Source of the DNA: an uncultured Roseburia sp.
GTDB lineage: Bacteria > Bacillota > Clostridia > Lachnospirales > Lachnospiraceae
NCBI GenBank assembly: GCA_945787015.1
Contig: CALZGM010000010.1
Span: forward strand, 1 to 64,000
DNA: 64,000 bases
Reading direction: 5' to 3'
The stretch's first letter is position 1, and the number at the start of each line of letters is the position of its first letter. The position numbers and the translations under genes were made by a program. This document shows, one piece after another, positions 19,368 through 28,208 of the stretch. The notes beneath the pieces were generated by a model, which worked only from the letters and a program-made list of their open reading frames with translations, did no database searches and had not been told where the DNA came from.

Positions 19368-20153
19368 CTAGTTTTCATTTTCCACTCGTACCGCCTGTAT
19401 AATGAAGCGATAATTCTCAGTTGAACAGGTGGATAAGGTAATGATTTTATCCTCCTTTGTAACGGATATTCCGGTATCGATGTAGGATTTTTTTATCATT
19501 TCATTTAAAAAATTCTGATACATCGCATCCGGTGCAAATCCAATGGTGTACACGTTATCTGTCTCCGGCACATCACGATAGGCAAAAATACGGTAGCGGT
19601 ATGCCTTTTCCTCGGTATAGATTGTAAAACAAGAATGATCCTCGTAAAAGCCTTCTTCTTTGTATTTTTTCAAACTGCCAAACATACTAAGATTTTTCAT
19701 GTTATGTCCATAAATAATCGTATGATAATCCTCAAAGTCCGGGTTGTTTGCTCCCTCCAAAAAAATGCAGCCTGCGGTTGAAGGTTTTCCATAGATATCT
19801 GTTCTTAAATATTTTTCATCATCTCCTGAATAGAGAATCGGATAATCAATGATTTCGATTCCGTCAAACCGAATCCAACCGATGATGTCCTCATTCACTT
19901 CCTTTAGCCCCGCGAAATCAATTTCAACATCTTCATACCAAAAGTTATCGTCCTCTTTTTCTATTTCTTTTTCTGTCTCTAATACCGCTTCAGCAGATAT
20001 CGCTTTACAGTAGTCTTCTCTCAGTGTTTCAAATGTCTGGTTCGACTGCCAACGGTCCCATAGCATTGTGAATGTCATCGCCAACGCGACCATAATGCAT
20101 CCTGCTCCAACAATAAATAATAGTATCGTAGAAAGTTTCTCTTTTTTCTTCAT
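19368..20153 (-). CDS. srtB: Class B sortase
   Basis: The protein has 261 residues. One N-terminal membrane anchor (about 9-30) precedes the sortase domain. The catalytic triad is visible: His150 in IIYGHN, Cys243 in TLSTC, Arg249 in NYRF. Overall layout and length match SrtB. It joins a sorting motif in surface proteins to the cell envelope. Its start overlaps the stop of the signal peptidase gene (ATGA), so the two are coupled. Likely clients in the window are the two anchored proteins at 30811-32633, whose tails carry PLA..TG motifs rather than LPxTG. No terminator is seen after it, so some read-through towards the pil promoter region is possible. Confidence 0.93.
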   Translation of the reverse strand: MKKKEKLSTILLFIVGAGCIMVALAMTFTMLWDRWQSNQTFETLREDYCKAISAEAVLETEKEIEKEDDNFWYEDVEIDFAGLKEVNEDIIGWIRFDGIEIIDYPILYSGDDEKYLRTDIYGKPSTAGCIFLEGANNPDFEDYHTIIYGHNMKNLSMFGSLKKYKEEGFYEDHSCFTIYTEEKAYRYRIFAYRDVPETDNVYTIGFAPDAMYQNFLNEMIKKSYIDTGISVTKEDKIITLSTCSTENYRFIIQAVRVENEN

Positions 20154-20659
20154 TTCTTATCTGCTTTCTTTCTATAATCTGTCCCCATCCATAACAGGAA
20201 CACCAAAAGAAACAGTGCCCCTATAACGAAAATTCCTGTCCTTGAATGAATAAAATTCACTACAAACGCCATGTCCTTCAGGCAATACACCGGTTTTCCG
20301 ATTAACCTGTCAAAGCTTACCGGGTCCATGTCTACAACCTCGTTTGTATCTCCTTTCGTAATAAAATACGCTTCTTCACTACATATGTCAATGACCCGGT
20401 GCGTCATTAACTTATCGGTATCTGTTCCCATGGTATAGGTGATCACATCTCCTATCTCTACTTCCGTAGGAAGTGCATTTTTTACATACAGGATACTCCC
20501 CACCGGATACTCCGGCTCCATACTGCCTGTTGCCACTTCATACACGCTGTAGCCAAGTAGCTTAGGAACGACAACCGGCAAACAAAGAAGGATCAGGCCT
20601 ATCATAATTAAGGTTCCGATTCGGTTTAACCACTTTGCAAGTGTCTTATTTTTTTGCAT
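20150..20659 (-). CDS. sipW: SipW-type (ER-like) signal peptidase I
   Basis: The protein has 169 residues. Two membrane helices flank the S26B catalytic domain. The catalytic Ser lies in GSMEPEYPVG and the general base is His (THRV) rather than Lys, which is the SipW/archaeal/ER type; a KGDTNE motif follows. SipW enzymes process TasA-like fibre proteins. ATG 20659 is chosen over an upstream in-frame TTG at 20689, which lies inside the preceding hairpin. The gene stands between two TasA-like genes and the sortase. Confidence 0.9.
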   Translation of the reverse strand: MQKNKTLAKWLNRIGTLIMIGLILLCLPVVVPKLLGYSVYEVATGSMEPEYPVGSILYVKNALPTEVEIGDVITYTMGTDTDKLMTHRVIDICSEEAYFITKGDTNEVVDMDPVSFDRLIGKPVYCLKDMAFVVNFIHSRTGIFVIGALFLLVFLLWMGTDYRKKADKK

Positions 20660-20682
20660 ATGTTTTTCTCTTTTCAAACAGC

Positions 20683-20717
20683 AAAACAAGCAGACTTAAA
20701 AAAGTCTGCTTTGTTTT
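20683..20717 (-). terminator. Hairpin between the TasA-like gene and the signal peptidase gene
   Basis: A long stem (AAAACA.GCAGACTT paired with AAGTCTGC.TTGTTTT, one bulge) ends in a T run on the minus strand. It lies 20 bases after the stop at 20737 and directly before the signal peptidase gene. Because no separate promoter is obvious for the signal peptidase and sortase, it may act as a leaky terminator that sets a high ratio of fibre subunit to processing enzymes. Confidence 0.8.
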
Positions 20718-20736
20718 ATATATTTATTTACGGGTT

Positions 20737-21393
20737 TTATTCTGCTTCCGGAACTTCATAAGAAGCTACTGCATCATACATAAAGTCTTCGCCCCAGCTT
20801 GTAATAAATCCATCCTCAACAACTGGTTCGAAGTGATCAGCCTGAATTGCTTCTGCTTTGATTTCAATTGTGAAGCTCTGATTTGCTGTGTTATTTCCCC
20901 AGCTTGCCGGAATTGTAACAGTATCAAATAATACTGCAGGTGCACTGTTTGTTGTCATCTTTTCCTTATAGTAGAAGTACTCACCTTCCGGATTATAATA
21001 CCATAAGCCACTGGTTTCTACATCTTCTTTGATTGCCTTACGAAGTGCATATAAGTCATCATCTGTAATTGTAGAGTCATCTGCCTTCACAAGATTCATC
21101 TTCACACGAACATATGCATCTGCAGAACCTGCATTTACTTTTACAGAAGGATCCTTATCAAGGGTATCACCCGGCATCACATCTTCGAATTTTAAACCAT
21201 CCTTTGTAATCTCTAATACATCCGCAGTGGTTTCATCATCATCTGTTTCGTACAGAGTAATATCCACATGGCCCATTGTCACTAGGTTGCTGACATCTTC
21301 ACTGTCTGTAAAATAAGCTAAGGTAGAACCAACACCGATTGCTCCAACTAATGCAAGAGCTGCTACCATTGTAATAATACTTTTCTTTTTCAT
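20737..21393 (-). CDS. TasA-like, SipW-dependent fibre protein
   Basis: The protein has 218 residues. The signal peptide (KKKSIITMVAALALVGAIG) runs into GSTLAYFTDSE, the hallmark of SipW-dependent proteins (TasA, CalY/camelysin). The mature part shows DVMPGDTLDKDPSVKVNAGSADAYVRV-type strands, namely a PGD turn and an N.GS.DAY.RV strand as in TasA-fold proteins. In Bacillus such proteins form matrix fibres; a similar role here is inferred. It is 20 bases behind its paralogue at 21414-22094. Confidence 0.88.
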   Translation of the reverse strand: MKKKSIITMVAALALVGAIGVGSTLAYFTDSEDVSNLVTMGHVDITLYETDDDETTADVLEITKDGLKFEDVMPGDTLDKDPSVKVNAGSADAYVRVKMNLVKADDSTITDDDLYALRKAIKEDVETSGLWYYNPEGEYFYYKEKMTTNSAPAVLFDTVTIPASWGNNTANQSFTIEIKAEAIQADHFEPVVEDGFITSWGEDFMYDAVASYEVPEAE

Positions 21394-21413
21394 GGTTTAT
21401 ACCTCTTTAAGAA

Positions 21414-22094
21414 TTATTCATCAAGAACTACTGGGTTACCAGATATTACAAGTTCTTTTGCCTCTTCTAATGAAACATTTTTGTACTGTACTGCATACGC
21501 CTGTAATACAATTTCAGGAAGTTCGACAGCTACATCAGCAGTAACTTCTTTATTGTATGTTACAGTTGTAAATAAGTCCTCAGTTGATTCACCTTTCGTT
21601 ACTTTATATGCATCAACACCTTCGCCGGCTTTATATACATAAATACCATCAAGTCCATTACTGTCATCAGCTTTTTCCCATTTGGAATTGAAAGTATCAA
21701 TGGTGAAATCACCCGCACCATCTTCATCATTATCTATTGCAACAAGATCATCCGCACCATCTACTAAAATGAAAATATAGCTGTCAATAGAATTTTCGCC
21801 TAATACAACGTTAGGATCTTTTGTTACAGAATCGCCAGGAAGTAAATTGGTATATGCATTTCCTGCAAATCCGTCTTCCCCGTAAGAAGTCTTGTCACCA
21901 TATTCATCATTTCCAAGATATTTTGTCTCCTGAATCTGGACTGCCTGATCTTTTCCTGTGTAACCACTTGCTGTTGAGAAAGTGTTCACCAATGTACCTG
22001 TGGTGCTGCTTAAGTATGCTAATGTTGATCCAACCCCTACAGCTCCTACCAATGCTAAGGATGCTACCATAGTTACTAAACTTTTCTTTTTCAT
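21414..22094 (-). CDS. TasA-like, SipW-dependent fibre protein (paralogue)
   Basis: The protein has 226 residues. Its first 30 residues are nearly the same as those of the next gene (MKKKSLVTMVASLALVGAVG, then GSTLAYLSST), so the pair arose by duplication. A PGDSVTKDPNV turn and an NSIDSYIFILV strand match the TasA fold; the central Asp/Gly-rich loop (DNDEDGAGDF) could bind calcium. It is the first gene after the promoter at 22154-22187, with a GGAG site, and probably the most highly expressed subunit of this transcript. Confidence 0.88.
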   Translation of the reverse strand: MKKKSLVTMVASLALVGAVGVGSTLAYLSSTTGTLVNTFSTASGYTGKDQAVQIQETKYLGNDEYGDKTSYGEDGFAGNAYTNLLPGDSVTKDPNVVLGENSIDSYIFILVDGADDLVAIDNDEDGAGDFTIDTFNSKWEKADDSNGLDGIYVYKAGEGVDAYKVTKGESTEDLFTTVTYNKEVTADVAVELPEIVLQAYAVQYKNVSLEEAKELVISGNPVVLDE

Positions 22095-22153
22095 GATTTT
22101 CTGTTCTCCTTTTACCTTTTCATATCATTTCTTTTTGCCTTTATCGTACAACC

Positions 22154-22187
22154 ATTTTATCCCATTTTGGTCACACGATGGTCATAA
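22154..22187 (-). promoter_or_regulatory. SARP-type promoter P1: 11-bp-period direct repeat plus -10 box
   Basis: On the minus strand: TTATGAC (22181-22187), 4 bp, GTGTGAC (22170-22176), exactly 10 bp, then -10 TAAAAT (22154-22159). The repeat period is 11 bp. The upstream heptamer overlaps the stop codon of the signal peptidase gene at 22182. The same architecture recurs at 27887-27920 and 33363-33396. It should drive the two TasA-like genes and, through the leaky hairpin, sipW and srtB. Confidence 0.7.
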
Positions 22188-22682
22188 GCACTCAGTTTCT
22201 TTTTCTTCCTCCGAAAAAATTTCCGGAAGAAAATTCAATAATATAATGACTACCAGTACACCACAAATCACACCAATTCCAAGTGGTGTCTTTGCATAAA
22301 TACTAATATAACCAATAAGTGGAAGGTTAAAATGCGCCTTTCCTACAATCTGTTCTGATGACACAGGACTGTTATCCACTGCATCGTTTGCATCTCCCTG
22401 TGTAATCACCATTTTTTCCGCCTCATCCACTTCAACAACGCGGTGTGTTACATAAGTGCCACCGGAAAGCTGATAGGTAATCACATCACCTGCTGCAATC
22501 TTTTCAAACGGTTCTTCTTTTACATATACAATTGCACCAACGTGAATATTTGGTTCCATACTTCCTGATAAAACAGCCATTTCCTTATATCCCATTACTT
22601 TTGGCACTATCAGCACGGCTGCCAAAGCAAGTAGCAACACAAGCAATATAGTGGAAAGAAACCCACACACTTTTTTTAACAT
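22182..22682 (-). CDS. sipW: SipW-type (ER-like) signal peptidase I, second copy
   Basis: The protein has 166 residues. Same architecture as the enzyme at 20150-20659: an N-terminal helix, catalytic Ser in SGSMEPNIHVG, His base in VTHRVVEV, a QGDAND motif and a C-terminal helix. It begins three bases after the TasA-like gene at 22685 and is probably dedicated to that protein and the other SipW clients. Two such enzymes within 2.5 kb suggest each serves its own subunit set. Confidence 0.92.
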   Translation of the reverse strand: MLKKVCGFLSTILLVLLLALAAVLIVPKVMGYKEMAVLSGSMEPNIHVGAIVYVKEEPFEKIAAGDVITYQLSGGTYVTHRVVEVDEAEKMVITQGDANDAVDNSPVSSEQIVGKAHFNLPLIGYISIYAKTPLGIGVICGVLVVIILLNFLPEIFSEEEKETECL

Positions 22683-22684
22683 TA

Positions 22685-23362
22685 CTAATACTCCTTGTCT
22701 TCTGTTGAAGAAGTGCTTACTTTATCTGCACTATCAAATGCTTTCTGCATTTCTTCTATTGATAAATCGGTTTTTCCCTCAACACCTACGACAGATTCCT
22801 CATAAATGGTAATATCAAACGGCTCTTCAGAAGCGTCTCCGATTACCACTGCTGTAATTAATGCCTCCGTCTGATTACCCGGTGCCACAGATGAAGTATA
22901 GTAGAAGAAACCATCTTCTTTGCAGTATACCCAGGTACCATTCGTTTGTTTTTCAGTCTCATCAGTCACAAATATATCTGTATCTACTGTCATTTCATCC
23001 AAATTCAAAGTGTTAATTTCTTTATCACCTGCTTTGATTACAACACTGCCGTCATTATCTTTCAAAACAGAGTCCGGCGAAACGGTAAGTCTGGCACGAA
23101 TATATGCATAATTCGCACTGGTGGTTTCATTTTCCACCGCAGCAACCTTAACAATATCCTTATTTACTTCAATGGTTACTTCCGGAAATTCCTCCACGAT
23201 TTCTGTATGCAATGCCTGTGTTTTAAAGGTATTCGTTAAACTTCCGGTTGCACTTGTCAAGATTGCAATTGTAGATCCTACTCCTGCTATTCCCAAAACC
23301 AGTACAGCTGAGAGGATCAGCTTTTTGTACTTCATTTTTTTGAATAATTCTTTTATTTTCAT
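22685..23362 (-). CDS. TasA-like, SipW-dependent surface protein
   Basis: The protein has about 225 residues. The signal region (KLILSAVLVLGIAGVGSTIAILTSATGS) has the GST.A motif of SipW substrates. The mature part has an ANYAYIRARLTVS strand and a WVYCKEDGFFYYTSSVAPG block, as in the other TasA-like proteins. ATG 23362 is used because GGAG stands six bases before it; the upstream ATG at 23380 overlaps the previous stop and lacks a site. It follows the giant surface protein, which it may accompany on the surface. Confidence 0.85.
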   Translation of the reverse strand: MKIKELFKKMKYKKLILSAVLVLGIAGVGSTIAILTSATGSLTNTFKTQALHTEIVEEFPEVTIEVNKDIVKVAAVENETTSANYAYIRARLTVSPDSVLKDNDGSVVIKAGDKEINTLNLDEMTVDTDIFVTDETEKQTNGTWVYCKEDGFFYYTSSVAPGNQTEALITAVVIGDASEEPFDITIYEESVVGVEGKTDLSIEEMQKAFDSADKVSTSSTEDKEY

Positions 23363-23379
23363 ATGCCGCTCCTCTCTCA

Positions 23380-26300
23380 TTATTTATTATCCGCATCTTT
23401 TGTACTTGATGTTTTTTCACCGATTACAAAAGAGTTCTTTACAACATCCGTATCGGTCAATTCTCTGGATTCATCTTTCTTTTCATTTGTGAAAATAACA
23501 CTTCCCGTCTGACCGGTAATATTATCTGCTTTAGATAACACATAACCTGTTCCAGCCCAGGCAGCATCTTTATATCCAATTGCAAAAGTTATATTTGCAT
23601 CTGCCGCTTTATATGCGCAGTTTGTATCTTCTGCAACTACTGATAATCCGGTCAAATCATAACGGATCGTATCTAATTCCTCTACCAGATAATGCCCTTT
23701 CCTAAGACCTGCTACTGTTGCTGTAAGTTCCGTTGTATCAGCATTTTTAAAGCGTAACGTACGATAGTATACTTTTTGGGTATCCGTGTTGGTAATCTTA
23801 AAGGTAAAGACTGGATCTCCCTGAATCTTCTTATAGCTGCCTTCCGGAATCGTCTTTGTGATTACGATTGTTCCATCAATCAAATCTGTTGTATATATAC
23901 CATAGTTTAAATTACTGTCAGCAGAATTTATCGCTTCCACCATATAATCCGCTTCTCCGGCAATATAAGTTACTCCATCCAAAGTAGAGTTACTATTACT
24001 TTCTTCTGTTGCCTCTCCTGCATCATATGTTACGTGCAAATAGTATTCCTTACTGTCATCGACGCTTACCGGGACAACATTTCCCATTTCTTCTACAGTA
24101 ATGATATCTGTCAAATCTGTATCTTCATACCATGTCAAAGTAAATCTGGAAGCATCCGTATTTTCAAATACCGTTCCATCTACCCCTGTAACAGCATCAC
24201 TATCAAATACTGCCTTTAACAACTCTTCGTCTGTTGAAATGGATTCTCCCAGGAAAATTGTGTTTTTCACATTGTTGACAACAAAATCCGCCTTTACATT
24301 CACTTTTGGCTGTGGTAATACTACCTTCGCCTCTGATGTGCTGATGCAGGAATCCGGTGATACATTGGTCGGAATGTTATTTCCTCCAATAAAGGTATCT
24401 TTTGCTACTATATGAAGCTCCGCACTCCATCCGCCTTCCGTTTTATGCTTAATTACCTGATCCTGCCATGTTATTGTGATTGTTCCATCTTCATTCTCCA
24501 CAATGGATACATTTTCACCATACAAAGCTTTTAAACGTTCTTCCTCACCTTCTGCCAATGCAAATCTTGTATCCAGAACATCTGTAACCTGCGCACCGGT
24601 AATAGCGGCATTCTCTACTAAGGTTTGCTGAAGATTTTGGAAGATTTTTTTCAATTCATCAGCTGTCGAAGCTGTATATGCCCATTTTTCCGAAGTAGCC
24701 AATCCCCCCAGCCACTTTGCTGTCGTATCAGTTAATCCAAATCCAACCGTAATAATGGTGTAATTATTTCCCGATGCTTTTAATTTGGCAATTTCTGTTT
24801 CTGTATCTTTCTTGTCAGTGTCACTACTTGGATTTCCATCCGAAAACAGGATAATATATTTTTCATTGGTATCATTTGCTTTACCAAATTCAGCGTCTAA
24901 TAATGTCAAAGCCTTTTGTGGCGAAGTGCCGCCATCTGCCAAAAGCGCATTGATGGTTTCCAATAGACCGAATGGGTTTTCAGATACGGTTGTCAGGCTC
25001 TGATTGACTGTTCCTGTTGTATCGTTACCTTGGTCTGTCTTATATCCGTAAAAGCTTGCAATACCGATTTTACTTTCCGGGGCATCAGCAGACATATTTG
25101 TCACAAAAGAAGATGCTGCCTCTTTTAATGCAGACAATCTGGAATCCCAGGTATATACATTATCATTAGCATAATCTCCGATACTCTTCCAGCCATTATC
25201 ATAATACTTCCACTGACCATCGATGTATTTCATAGGATATGGAGCATAACTACAACTTGGACCGCTGACTGGTGGTGTGATTTTATTTTTTGATTTAAAG
25301 TAATAAATCTGTTTCGTATTCAAGCTGTCCTTAACAGAGCTATATTTTCCAACTTTTATCATATCCGGTGATGTCCCGCCATTGATATTTTTATTCATGG
25401 AACCTGACAGGTCAAATACCATCATGACATCAATATTATCCGTTGTTGTACTTACTGCAGTTGCTTTAGAAGCTGCAGTTATCGTAATTGCATAGGTTCT
25501 GTCTTCCCAGTTCGTCAATGCTGCGGTCTTTGCATACTCTAAATTCTGATTCAGATATTCCTGTGAAGTCAGATTTACAATTTTTTGCTCCTTTAATTCG
25601 GTTGTTCCGTCTGCAAGATACACTTTAGCAACAATTTCCTCTGCTTCTGCTGTCACCTTTACTTTCCAGGTTTCCGTTGTTGCCGTATAGCCATCCGGAG
25701 CAACAGTCTCACTTAAGGTATAGGTGCCGACCTTGAGGTTACGGAAGGTTACCGTTCCATCTTCCTCAGATACAGCAGAAACGGCATTACCCGTCGCATC
25801 ATTTACAAGTTTAAAGGCTGCTCCTGCCAAAGGCTCATCAGACGTATTTGCTTTATTTAAAGTAAGATTTGTAGTTGTACTTGTCACGCTTACGATTTCG
25901 GCACTCGGTATTGTAAAATACATCTGACAGTTTGAAGCATTTCCTCCACGCTCCATATAAAGGATTGTAAGACGGTGCTCTGCATTTTTTGCTTCCTCTG
26001 TGGTAGCACCAATACCTTCTTCAAGTCCAAGTGCTTTCCATAAATTCACTTCTGCACTTAACGCATCATGGATACCACCCAGATCAATAACAACCTGTTT
26101 TCCATCCAAAATCACCCACAAGTCATCATCACCGGTAAAGCTGTAGTTCAAAGGTCCCACATAGTCTCCCAGTGTAAACAGGACATCATAGCGCATACCA
26201 AAGAAGTAATTATGACTGTTGCCATAACCATTGTCTGTAACATTAGAAGCCGCATCATCCAACGGGAAAAAATCACTGCCTGCAGATGCTACAACGCTCC

Positions 26301-27798
26301 CATTCAAATCCTTCACAGTAGACAACCGATAAGTGTCTCCTGTTCGTTCAAATGAAAGTGTATAATCATTTAAAATGGTTTTTCCGGCCTTATCCTCTAA
26401 TGAGAAAAAGCCCGGTTCATCCAGTGTAAACAAAACATCTGTAAAGTCATCTGACATGCCGGAAACAAGTCCTGTGATAAGACCGTCCTCTCCACTTGTA
26501 TAGGTATTTGCATTTTTCTGTATTCCATTTACAGTAATGTTTGCATCGTACTGATTTGCTTCATAATTTTGACTCTTTGTACCGGAAGTTAATCTCTTGC
26601 CTTCCATTCCGGAATTGCTGTCTGCATAGTTAGCTGCGGTATTGATACTCCATTCCGGTTTGTCTACCGCTTTGTACTCATAGCCCCATTTCCAATATTC
26701 TGAGTAATCACCATTTTTATTAAACCAACCGCTTTGTACCGGCTTAACCACATAATCAAAAAAGGTAGTATCTCCTTCAATTGTATTAGAAGCTGCCTCA
26801 TAGTAGACTTTTATCGTTGCATCTTTATACAGTTCTATCTCGTCAGTGTTGGAAAGAATTTTTTCTTCTCCATCCTCAATGATTGCAACTTTGTGAACGT
26901 TCCAGTTATTCGCCTTTTTATAATCATTGATTCGCGCACCTGACGCCAGTTTTCTGACATCATCTGCATATATTTTTTTACCCGTGGAGCTATTAATATG
27001 CTCGATTGTAACTGTTACCGTTTCTTTTCCTTCATTTACAATTACATATGTGGAAAAGTGTGGCGTATCAAATGCGACAGTACCGTCCTCAGATACCTCT
27101 GCCTGCATATTTTCTGCTTCATCGGTTGTCTCATCATAATGGAATACTGATACACTGTCTCCACATGTCACTTCAGGAAGTGTAATTTGTACCTTTACGG
27201 TCGCTCCCGGCTCTACCTCAACACCATCTGCAACAAATGAGATATCAAAAGCCAAAATACTGTTCATCTGAGTACCTTGTGATTCGACTGCCTCGGCAAT
27301 TGTACTCTGCATTTCTTCTGTCACTTCTACAGGATTAACCACTAACTCTGCATTTTCCGGTAAATCTTTTTCGTCCCCTAAAGTCACCATAACATTTACC
27401 AGATCACTCTTATAGTCAAAGCGAACACACGTATTCTGTATCTTTTCATCCTTCTCGGCTAATTCGTTTTTTTCTGATTTCTCGGTAGCTTCTGTTGTCT
27501 CAGTCACTTCCGTTGATTCGGTTGTTTCTGTTACCTCTGTAGCCTCGGTTGTTTCTATTACTTCTGTTACTTCTGTAGTCTCTGTCGTCTCAGTTGTTTC
27601 CGTTGCTTCTGTTACTTCTGTAGTCACAGTTGTTTCTGTTACTTCTGTAGTCTCAGTTACTGTACTTTCCGTAGACACAGTCAGATTAGCATCCAGATTT
27701 CCCAGTTCCGATGCATTTACTGAAATGATACTGCCTAGCAGAATCGTCATGCACAATAACAAAGCTATACTTTTCTTACCAAGTCTGCCAGATTTCAT
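23380..27798 (-). CDS. Giant secreted surface protein with fibro-slime-like, SpaA/Cna-B-like and VWA domains
   Basis: The protein has 1472 residues from ATG 27798, which has a perfect AGGAGG six bases upstream. In order: signal peptide (1-30); Thr/Glu-rich tract (about 46-107); beta region; a fibro-slime-like domain (about 395-640) with SFTGDDDLWVILDGK and an ILYMERGG strand; a SpaA/Cna-B-type repeat (about 640-725, GTYTLSETVAPDGY); a von Willebrand A domain (about 780-1080) with the MIDAS DLSGSM and SDGNPSS; and C-terminal pilin-like isopeptide domains (GHYLVEELDT). Such domains mediate adhesion and self-locking. Unlike typical relatives it has no LPxTG tail or C-terminal helix, so anchoring must be indirect or it is released. 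Confidence 0.9.
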   Translation of the reverse strand: MKSGRLGKKSIALLLCMTILLGSIISVNASELGNLDANLTVSTESTVTETTEVTETTVTTEVTEATETTETTETTEVTEVIETTEATEVTETTESTEVTETTEATEKSEKNELAEKDEKIQNTCVRFDYKSDLVNVMVTLGDEKDLPENAELVVNPVEVTEEMQSTIAEAVESQGTQMNSILAFDISFVADGVEVEPGATVKVQITLPEVTCGDSVSVFHYDETTDEAENMQAEVSEDGTVAFDTPHFSTYVIVNEGKETVTVTIEHINSSTGKKIYADDVRKLASGARINDYKKANNWNVHKVAIIEDGEEKILSNTDEIELYKDATIKVYYEAASNTIEGDTTFFDYVVKPVQSGWFNKNGDYSEYWKWGYEYKAVDKPEWSINTAANYADSNSGMEGKRLTSGTKSQNYEANQYDANITVNGIQKNANTYTSGEDGLITGLVSGMSDDFTDVLFTLDEPGFFSLEDKAGKTILNDYTLSFERTGDTYRLSTVKDLNGSVVASAGSDFFPLDDAASNVTDNGYGNSHNYFFGMRYDVLFTLGDYVGPLNYSFTGDDDLWVILDGKQVVIDLGGIHDALSAEVNLWKALGLEEGIGATTEEAKNAEHRLTILYMERGGNASNCQMYFTIPSAEIVSVTSTTTNLTLNKANTSDEPLAGAAFKLVNDATGNAVSAVSEEDGTVTFRNLKVGTYTLSETVAPDGYTATTETWKVKVTAEAEEIVAKVYLADGTTELKEQKIVNLTSQEYLNQNLEYAKTAALTNWEDRTYAITITAASKATAVSTTTDNIDVMMVFDLSGSMNKNINGGTSPDMIKVGKYSSVKDSLNTKQIYYFKSKNKITPPVSGPSCSYAPYPMKYIDGQWKYYDNGWKSIGDYANDNVYTWDSRLSALKEAASSFVTNMSADAPESKIGIASFYGYKTDQGNDTTGTVNQSLTTVSENPFGLLETINALLADGGTSPQKALTLLDAEFGKANDTNEKYIILFSDGNPSSDTDKKDTETEIAKLKASGNNYTIITVGFGLTDTTAKWLGGLATSEKWAYTASTADELKKIFQNLQQTLVENAAITGAQVTDVLDTRFALAEGEEERLKALYGENVSIVENEDGTITITWQDQVIKHKTEGGWSAELHIVAKDTFIGGNNIPTNVSPDSCISTSEAKVVLPQPKVNVKADFVVNNVKNTIFLGESISTDEELLKAVFDSDAVTGVDGTVFENTDASRFTLTWYEDTDLTDIITVEEMGNVVPVSVDDSKEYYLHVTYDAGEATEESNSNSTLDGVTYIAGEADYMVEAINSADSNLNYGIYTTDLIDGTIVITKTIPEGSYKKIQGDPVFTFKITNTDTQKVYYRTLRFKNADTTELTATVAGLRKGHYLVEELDTIRYDLTGLSVVAEDTNCAYKAADANITFAIGYKDAAWAGTGYVLSKADNITGQTGSVIFTNEKKDESRELTDTDVVKNSFVIGEKTSSTKDADNK
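27481..27663 (-). repeat. Thr/Glu-rich codon repeat in the giant surface protein
   Basis: About 61 codons encode degenerate tandem ETTEVTE / TEATETTE units with a three- to nine-codon period. The DNA repeats (ACTTCTGTAGTCTC-like on the plus strand) could expand or contract in steps of three without a frameshift. The encoded stretch is probably an extended stalk, perhaps glycosylated on Thr. Confidence 0.75.
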
Positions 27799-27886
27799 AT
27801 AAATCCTCCTTACACGTACCTGCCCTCTTACCTCTATCTTCAATTACAAGGCATACATTTCCCCTTATATCTTAATTTTCCTTATT

Positions 27887-27920
27887 ACTATAACAATGAC
27901 TAGTCACACGTTGGTCACAT
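27887..27920 (-). promoter_or_regulatory. SARP-type promoter P2: 11-bp-period direct repeat plus -10 box
   Basis: On the minus strand: ATGTGAC (27914-27920), 4 bp, GTGTGAC (27903-27909), exactly 10 bp, then -10 TATAGT (27887-27892). It should drive the giant surface protein, the TasA-like gene at 22685 and the second signal peptidase. The leader before ATG 27798 is about 85 bases. Confidence 0.75.
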
Positions 27921-27970
27921 AGTATGATTTTAAAGCACAAAAAGTTCTTTTTTATGTATATGATTCGGAA

Positions 27971-28141
27971 TTGGGTATAGAGAGCTGATATAAAGAGCTA
28001 ATACCCAAAAACAAGTCAATTTTTCCGAAAAAAGTAGATTTTTTCAAAAATGTTGGGTATTAGAAAGGCTAATTGAAATCTGCTACCCAAAACCAGGTGC
28101 TAATTGGGCATTGGTACAAATTTCGCTTTGTGTATACCCAA
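27971..28141. repeat. Left array of three 38-bp palindromic units
   Basis: Units at 27971-28008, 28053-28090 and 28104-28141, each exactly 38 bp, starting TTGGG(T/C)A and ending (A/C)TACCCAA. The third is almost a full hairpin (arms TTGGGCAT.GGTACAAA and TTTGTG.ATACCCAA around TTCG). Gaps are 44 and 13 bp. This fills most of the gene-free stretch 27799-28208, the rest being promoter P2 and the 5' leader of the giant protein. Confidence 0.8.
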
Positions 28142-28208
28142 CGTTTCCTGTTATGTATACCAAAGCACCATAGATATAAAAATCCTGTTACGTATACTAA
28201 TGCATTTC

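Noticed and set aside
23380-23460. LPxTG-type tail on the giant surface protein
   Set aside because: The last 40 residues contain no sorting motif, hydrophobic helix or basic tail.
27971-28141. Repeat array as a CRISPR
   Set aside because: Only three units per side, internal sequence diverges, gaps are 44 and 13 bp and not of constant spacer size, and no cas gene is near.
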